A DNA stretch of 8,025 nucleotides, from assembly GCA_964596115.1 (NCBI GenBank), contig CAZQRW010000068.1, positions 1 through 8,025 on the forward strand, in the 5' to 3' direction. The notes under the pieces are model-generated. The model did no database searches, had not been told where the DNA came from, and was given only the letters and a program-made list of their open reading frames with translations. Below, piece after piece: positions 5,326 to 8,025 of this stretch (position 1 is its first letter; each line of letters opens with the position of its first letter). This DNA is from CAZQRW01 sp964596115. Its GTDB lineage: Bacteria > Hydrothermota > UBA3072 > B12-G15. The position numbers were made by a program, and so were the translations under genes.

Positions 5326-7853
5326 CACCCCTACTCAAGCAGTATTATGACATAAAGAAAAAATATAAGGATTCACTCTTACTTTTCAGGGTAGGGGATT
5401 TTTATGAAACTTTTTTTGATGATGCAAAGGTTGCATCAAAGGTGCTCAATATTACGCTTACCTCTCGGTCCCATGGAAAAGAAAATAAAGTACCATTAGC
5501 CGGTGTGCCAGTAAAGGCATCTGATTTTTATATTTCTAAATTGGTGAAATCAGGATTAAAGGTTGCAATATGTGAACAATTAGAAGAACCACAGAAGGGG
5601 AAGATCCTTGTCGATAGGGGGGTGGTAGAGGTTATTACCCCTGGCACAATTGTTAGACCATCGATGTTGTCTGGTAAAAAAAATACTTATATTATGAGCA
5701 TATTTTTTGAGAAGGGGAGATATGGAGTAGCCTTCTCTGATGTTTCTACAGGAGAGTTTTACGCATCAGAGCTGGAGGATGTATCAGAAATTTTTGCAAG
5801 GGTAGAGCCTCGAGAGATTCTACTTCCATATGGTCAGAACCTTTCTCTTTCAGATAATGTCACAATAACATATGTAGATCCTGCATTATTTATAAAGGAG
5901 ATTGCAGAAGAAAATATAAAAAGTCATTTCAGGGTCTCTACCCTTGATGGATTTGGACTTACAGATATTCCTTTATCAATATCTGCAGCAGGTAGTCTCC
6001 TCCATTATCTCAAAGAGACCCAGAAGAACGACCTGGTGCATATTAGAAGTATAAAGAGATTTATACCTAAAGATTATATGTATCTTGATAGGGCAACGAT
6101 AAGAAACCTGGAACTCATCAGGAAGATAACAGGGGAAGAAGAAGGAACGTTACTTTCAATTATTGACAAAACTATAACTCCAATGGGGGGTAGACTTATA
6201 AGAAATTATTTGATGTTTCCCCTGATCGATACAGAACTGATCGGTGAAAGGCTGGATATTGTCGAAGGTTTCTATAAGAGAAGAGATCTATTAAAGGGGG
6301 TAAGAAAAATATTGGCATCCCTTTCAGATATAGAGAGGATAGCGGGGAGAATAGCAACAGGAAAAGTCAATCCACGGGACCTTATTGGACTTAAAAAATC
6401 ATTAGATAACAGTCTGAAAATCAAAGAGATGTTGAATAAAAGTGAAGTTGGAGCATTAATGAGGATAGTCTCAAATTTCCCCGAGATTAGGAAGGCAATT
6501 CGTATGATAGAGGATAATATCGTTGAGGATCCTCCATTCTCTATTCAGGAGGGTGGATTTATAAAAGATGGAGTGCATAAGGAACTTGATGAGTTGAGGG
6601 ATATTTCAAAACATGGAAAGAAATGGGTAATTGATTACGAAAAAGTAGAGAAAGAAAAAACTGGCATTGCTTCTTTGAAAGTAAGGTTCAACAATATATT
6701 TGGATATTATATAGAAGTTACAAAGCCCAACCTGAAGTATGTTCCTGAAAATTATATAAGAAAACAGACCCTTGTAAATTCAGAAAGATTTATTACAGAG
6801 GAGTTGAAGGAGTTTGAATCAAGAATACTCGGGGCAGAGGAGAGGATAAAGAAACTGGAATACGAAATTTTTCTCCAGTTAAGAGAAGATTTAAAAAAGT
6901 ATATCATTAATTTGAAGGAAATCGCTGAAATTATGGCTCGAATAGATGTATTCTCAAACCTTGCTATCATTGCAAAGGACTATAATTACACGAGGCCAGC
7001 TGTGGACAGTTCAAATGTTGTTGAGATTAAAGGAGGGAGACACCCCGTTGTAGAGAGATTGCTCGATGAAGGAAGTTTTATCCCTAACGATACCTATATA
7101 AACAACGAGGAAAGGATTCTTTTAATAACAGGTCCAAATATGGCAGGGAAATCAACATACCTAAGGCAAGTTGCCCATATAACAATCCTTGCTCAGATGG
7201 GTTCTTTTGTCCCGGCTAATTCAGCACACATAGGTATTATAGATAGAGTATTTACAAGAATCGGTGCATCGGATGACCTTGTAAGAGGGGTATCAACATT
7301 TCTTGCTGAGATGAATGAGACGGCAAATATTCTCAACAACGTGAGTTTAAAGAGTCTTATAATACTTGATGAAATAGGGAGAGGAACAAGTACTTACGAT
7401 GGACTTTCCATCGCCTGGGCTGTTGTTGAGTATCTTGCGCGGATAGATGAAAAACCCAAGGTGCTATTTGCAACCCATTATCATGAGCTTACAGAACTTG
7501 AAATATATAACAAAGCCATTGTTAATTATACCATTGAAGTAAAAGAAACAGAAAATGGTGTAGTCTTTTTGAGAAATGTAAAAAAGGGAAAGGCAGATAG
7601 AAGTTATGGTATCGAGGTGGCAAAACTTGCAGGTTTACCTCTTGAAGTTATAAACAGGGCAAATGATATACTCCTTGACATTGAACAGGATGATAGAATT
7701 GTAAGGCACCATCCCCCTAAGGCATATCAGCTTTCCTTATTCCAGGAAGAGGAGAAACTCAAAAAGATGTTGAAGGACATAGACCCGGACTCCCTCTCGC
7801 CAAAACAAGCCCTTGAGATGCTATATAAATTAAAGGAGATAGAAGAAAAGTAG
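5313..7853 (+). CDS. mutS: DNA mismatch repair protein MutS
   Basis: The mismatch-recognition ATPase: it binds mispairs and small loops as a dimer and, with ATP, recruits MutL. Residues 1-115 form the mismatch-binding domain with the diagnostic F30-Y31-E32 (GDFYETF), whose Phe stacks on the mispair. Connector, lever and clamp domains follow (about 120-560). The ATPase has Walker A at 607-615 (GPNMAGKST), the STFLAEMNET signature region, Walker B ending in D686-E687 (LIILDEIGRGTSTYDG), and the THYHEL switch. Q806-L807-S808-L809-F810 is a textbook sliding-clamp-binding pentapeptide, and a C-terminal helical dimerisation segment (DPDSLSPKQALEMLYKLKEI) closes the protein. At 846 residues it is full length (E. 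coli 853). An in-frame TAA at 5307-5309 makes ATG 5313 the first possible start; GAGGGG (5293-5298) is 14 nt away, so coupling to the SPOR gene is likely. No mutL is in view. Confidence 0.97.
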   Translation: MSSLTPLLKQYYDIKKKYKDSLLLFRVGDFYETFFDDAKVASKVLNITLTSRSHGKENKVPLAGVPVKASDFYISKLVKSGLKVAICEQLEEPQKGKILVDRGVVEVITPGTIVRPSMLSGKKNTYIMSIFFEKGRYGVAFSDVSTGEFYASELEDVSEIFARVEPREILLPYGQNLSLSDNVTITYVDPALFIKEIAEENIKSHFRVSTLDGFGLTDIPLSISAAGSLLHYLKETQKNDLVHIRSIKRFIPKDYMYLDRATIRNLELIRKITGEEEGTLLSIIDKTITPMGGRLIRNYLMFPLIDTELIGERLDIVEGFYKRRDLLKGVRKILASLSDIERIAGRIATGKVNPRDLIGLKKSLDNSLKIKEMLNKSEVGALMRIVSNFPEIRKAIRMIEDNIVEDPPFSIQEGGFIKDGVHKELDELRDISKHGKKWVIDYEKVEKEKTGIASLKVRFNNIFGYYIEVTKPNLKYVPENYIRKQTLVNSERFITEELKEFESRILGAEERIKKLEYEIFLQLREDLKKYIINLKEIAEIMARIDVFSNLAIIAKDYNYTRPAVDSSNVVEIKGGRHPVVERLLDEGSFIPNDTYINNEERILLITGPNMAGKSTYLRQVAHITILAQMGSFVPANSAHIGIIDRVFTRIGASDDLVRGVSTFLAEMNETANILNNVSLKSLIILDEIGRGTSTYDGLSIAWAVVEYLARIDEKPKVLFATHYHELTELEIYNKAIVNYTIEVKETENGVVFLRNVKKGKADRSYGIEVAKLAGLPLEVINRANDILLDIEQDDRIVRHHPPKAYQLSLFQEEEKLKKMLKDIDPDSLSPKQALEMLYKLKEIEEK

Positions 7854-7871
7854 GGACAGTGCTTGCATTTT
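7853..7871 (+). repeat. Possible mobile-element end, GGGACAGTGCTTGCATTTT
   Basis: This begins on the last base of the mutS stop codon and matches 5-23 (GGGTCGGTGAATGACTTTT) at 13 of 19 positions in the same orientation. From memory, GGGACAGTG- and GGGGTCAGTG-like sequences border REP/IS200-type elements in many environmental genomes. No transposase is in the window, so the call is weak. Confidence 0.25.
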
Positions 7872-7920
7872 TCTGTTCGCACAACCATTCCGTTAAAACT
7901 ATTCAAAAGTCAACGTTCAC

Positions 7921-7936
7921 ATAAGTATGTACTTAT
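7921..7936. promoter_or_regulatory. Operator-like dyad ATAAGTATGTACTTAT
   Basis: Perfect 7-bp inverted arms surround a 2-bp centre. This suits a dimeric DNA-binding protein better than an RNA hairpin, as the loop would be too small. TATAAT at 7944-7949 is placed so that the dyad would cover its -35 region, although no -35 consensus is present. A gene beyond the window could be the target. Confidence 0.3.
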
Positions 7937-7981
7937 TGCCTCATATAATGATCCACACGAAAGGGTATTCATTGCTTCATT

Positions 7982-8002
7982 TATATTTCCATATGAAATA
8001 TA
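7982..8002. repeat. Perfect 8-bp stem with 5-nt loop
   Basis: TATATTTC (7982-7989) and GAAATATA (7995-8002) are exact inverted arms around CATAT. The stem is AT-only apart from one C-G pair, so it would be weak in RNA and is not a terminator. A second foldback follows two bases later. Confidence 0.35.
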
Positions 8003-8004
8003 TA

Positions 8005-8025
8005 TTGAATTTCGTAGGAAATCAA
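8005..8025. repeat. Bulged palindrome at the window edge
   Basis: TTGA-A-TTTC (8005-8013), loop GTAG, then GAAATCAA (8018-8025) gives an 8-bp stem with one bulged A. It may extend past the window end. Confidence 0.3.

Larger units (their letters stand above)
7854..8025. other. Palindrome-rich non-coding end of the window
   Basis: After mutS there are 172 bases with no supportable gene. I find no GC-rich stem followed by a T-run, so no intrinsic terminator for the operon. The stretch holds a 16-bp dyad (7921-7936), a perfect -10-like TATAAT (7944-7949) without a clear -35 box, and two further foldback sequences (7982-8002 and 8005-8025). The last touches the window edge. Confidence 0.5.

Noticed and set aside
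6752..6970. A - strand frame of 72 residues inside mutS
   Set aside because: It is the shadow of the clamp/lever coding region, with serine/isoleucine-rich low-information sequence.
7855..7885. An intrinsic terminator directly after mutS (GTGC...GCAC with a T-run)
   Set aside because: The stem is only 4 bp and the T-run lies in the loop, not after the stem.

Overview
The window is about 8 kb of AT-rich DNA (my estimate is under 40% G+C) holding seven protein genes, all on the + strand. They run from 422 to 7853 without one free intergenic base. The organism is probably a Gram-negative bacterium: there is a LapA/LapB pair (lipopolysaccharide assembly in the known systems), a lipobox lipoprotein with no inner-membrane retention residue after the cysteine, and a peptidoglycan-binding SPOR protein. 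Heavy use of AGA/AGG for arginine and ATA for isoleucine, with Lys/Ile-rich proteins, recalls deep-branching or uncultivated phyla (Nitrospirota, or WOR-3/Hydrothermae-like lineages). That placement is impression, not proof. I see no rRNA, tRNA, CRISPR array or complete insertion sequence.

Layout. Positions 1-421 are a non-coding leader with a good sigma70-type promoter (130-158), a dyad over its -10 box, a set of repeats able to form two exclusive hairpins (188-228), a 10-bp direct repeat (6-15 and 349-358), and a second, weaker promoter candidate right before the first gene. The operon then reads mtaB (422-1591), miaB (1572-2876), a LapA-domain protein (2861-3238), a LapB-like TPR/zinc-ribbon protein (3238-4344), an unrecognised tyrosine-rich lipoprotein (start corrected to 4271, to 4723), a TPR-SPOR protein (4723-5325) and mutS (5313-7853). 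Junction overlaps are 20, 16, 1, 74, 1 and 13 nt. Positions 7854-8025 are non-coding and rich in palindromes, with no convincing terminator.

How the genes fit together. The first two are paralogous radical-SAM methylthiotransferases that modify A37 of two tRNA classes, so they act on decoding. The middle four form an envelope block: two inner-membrane proteins of the LPS-control type, one predicted outer-membrane lipoprotein, and one protein with a glycan-binding domain. The last is the mismatch-recognition ATPase MutS. The join looks like shared transcription and translational coupling more than one pathway. The LapA-LapB-lipoprotein-SPOR block could be a functional unit, which is inference from gene order.

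The most notable points are the 74-nt out-of-frame overlap, in which the LapB zinc ribbon and the lipoprotein signal peptide share the same DNA; the shortened MtaB; the unknown tyrosine-rich lipoprotein; and the palindrome- and repeat-rich flanks, which may be mobile-element remnants. I see no clear evidence of a wholly new defence or mobile system.
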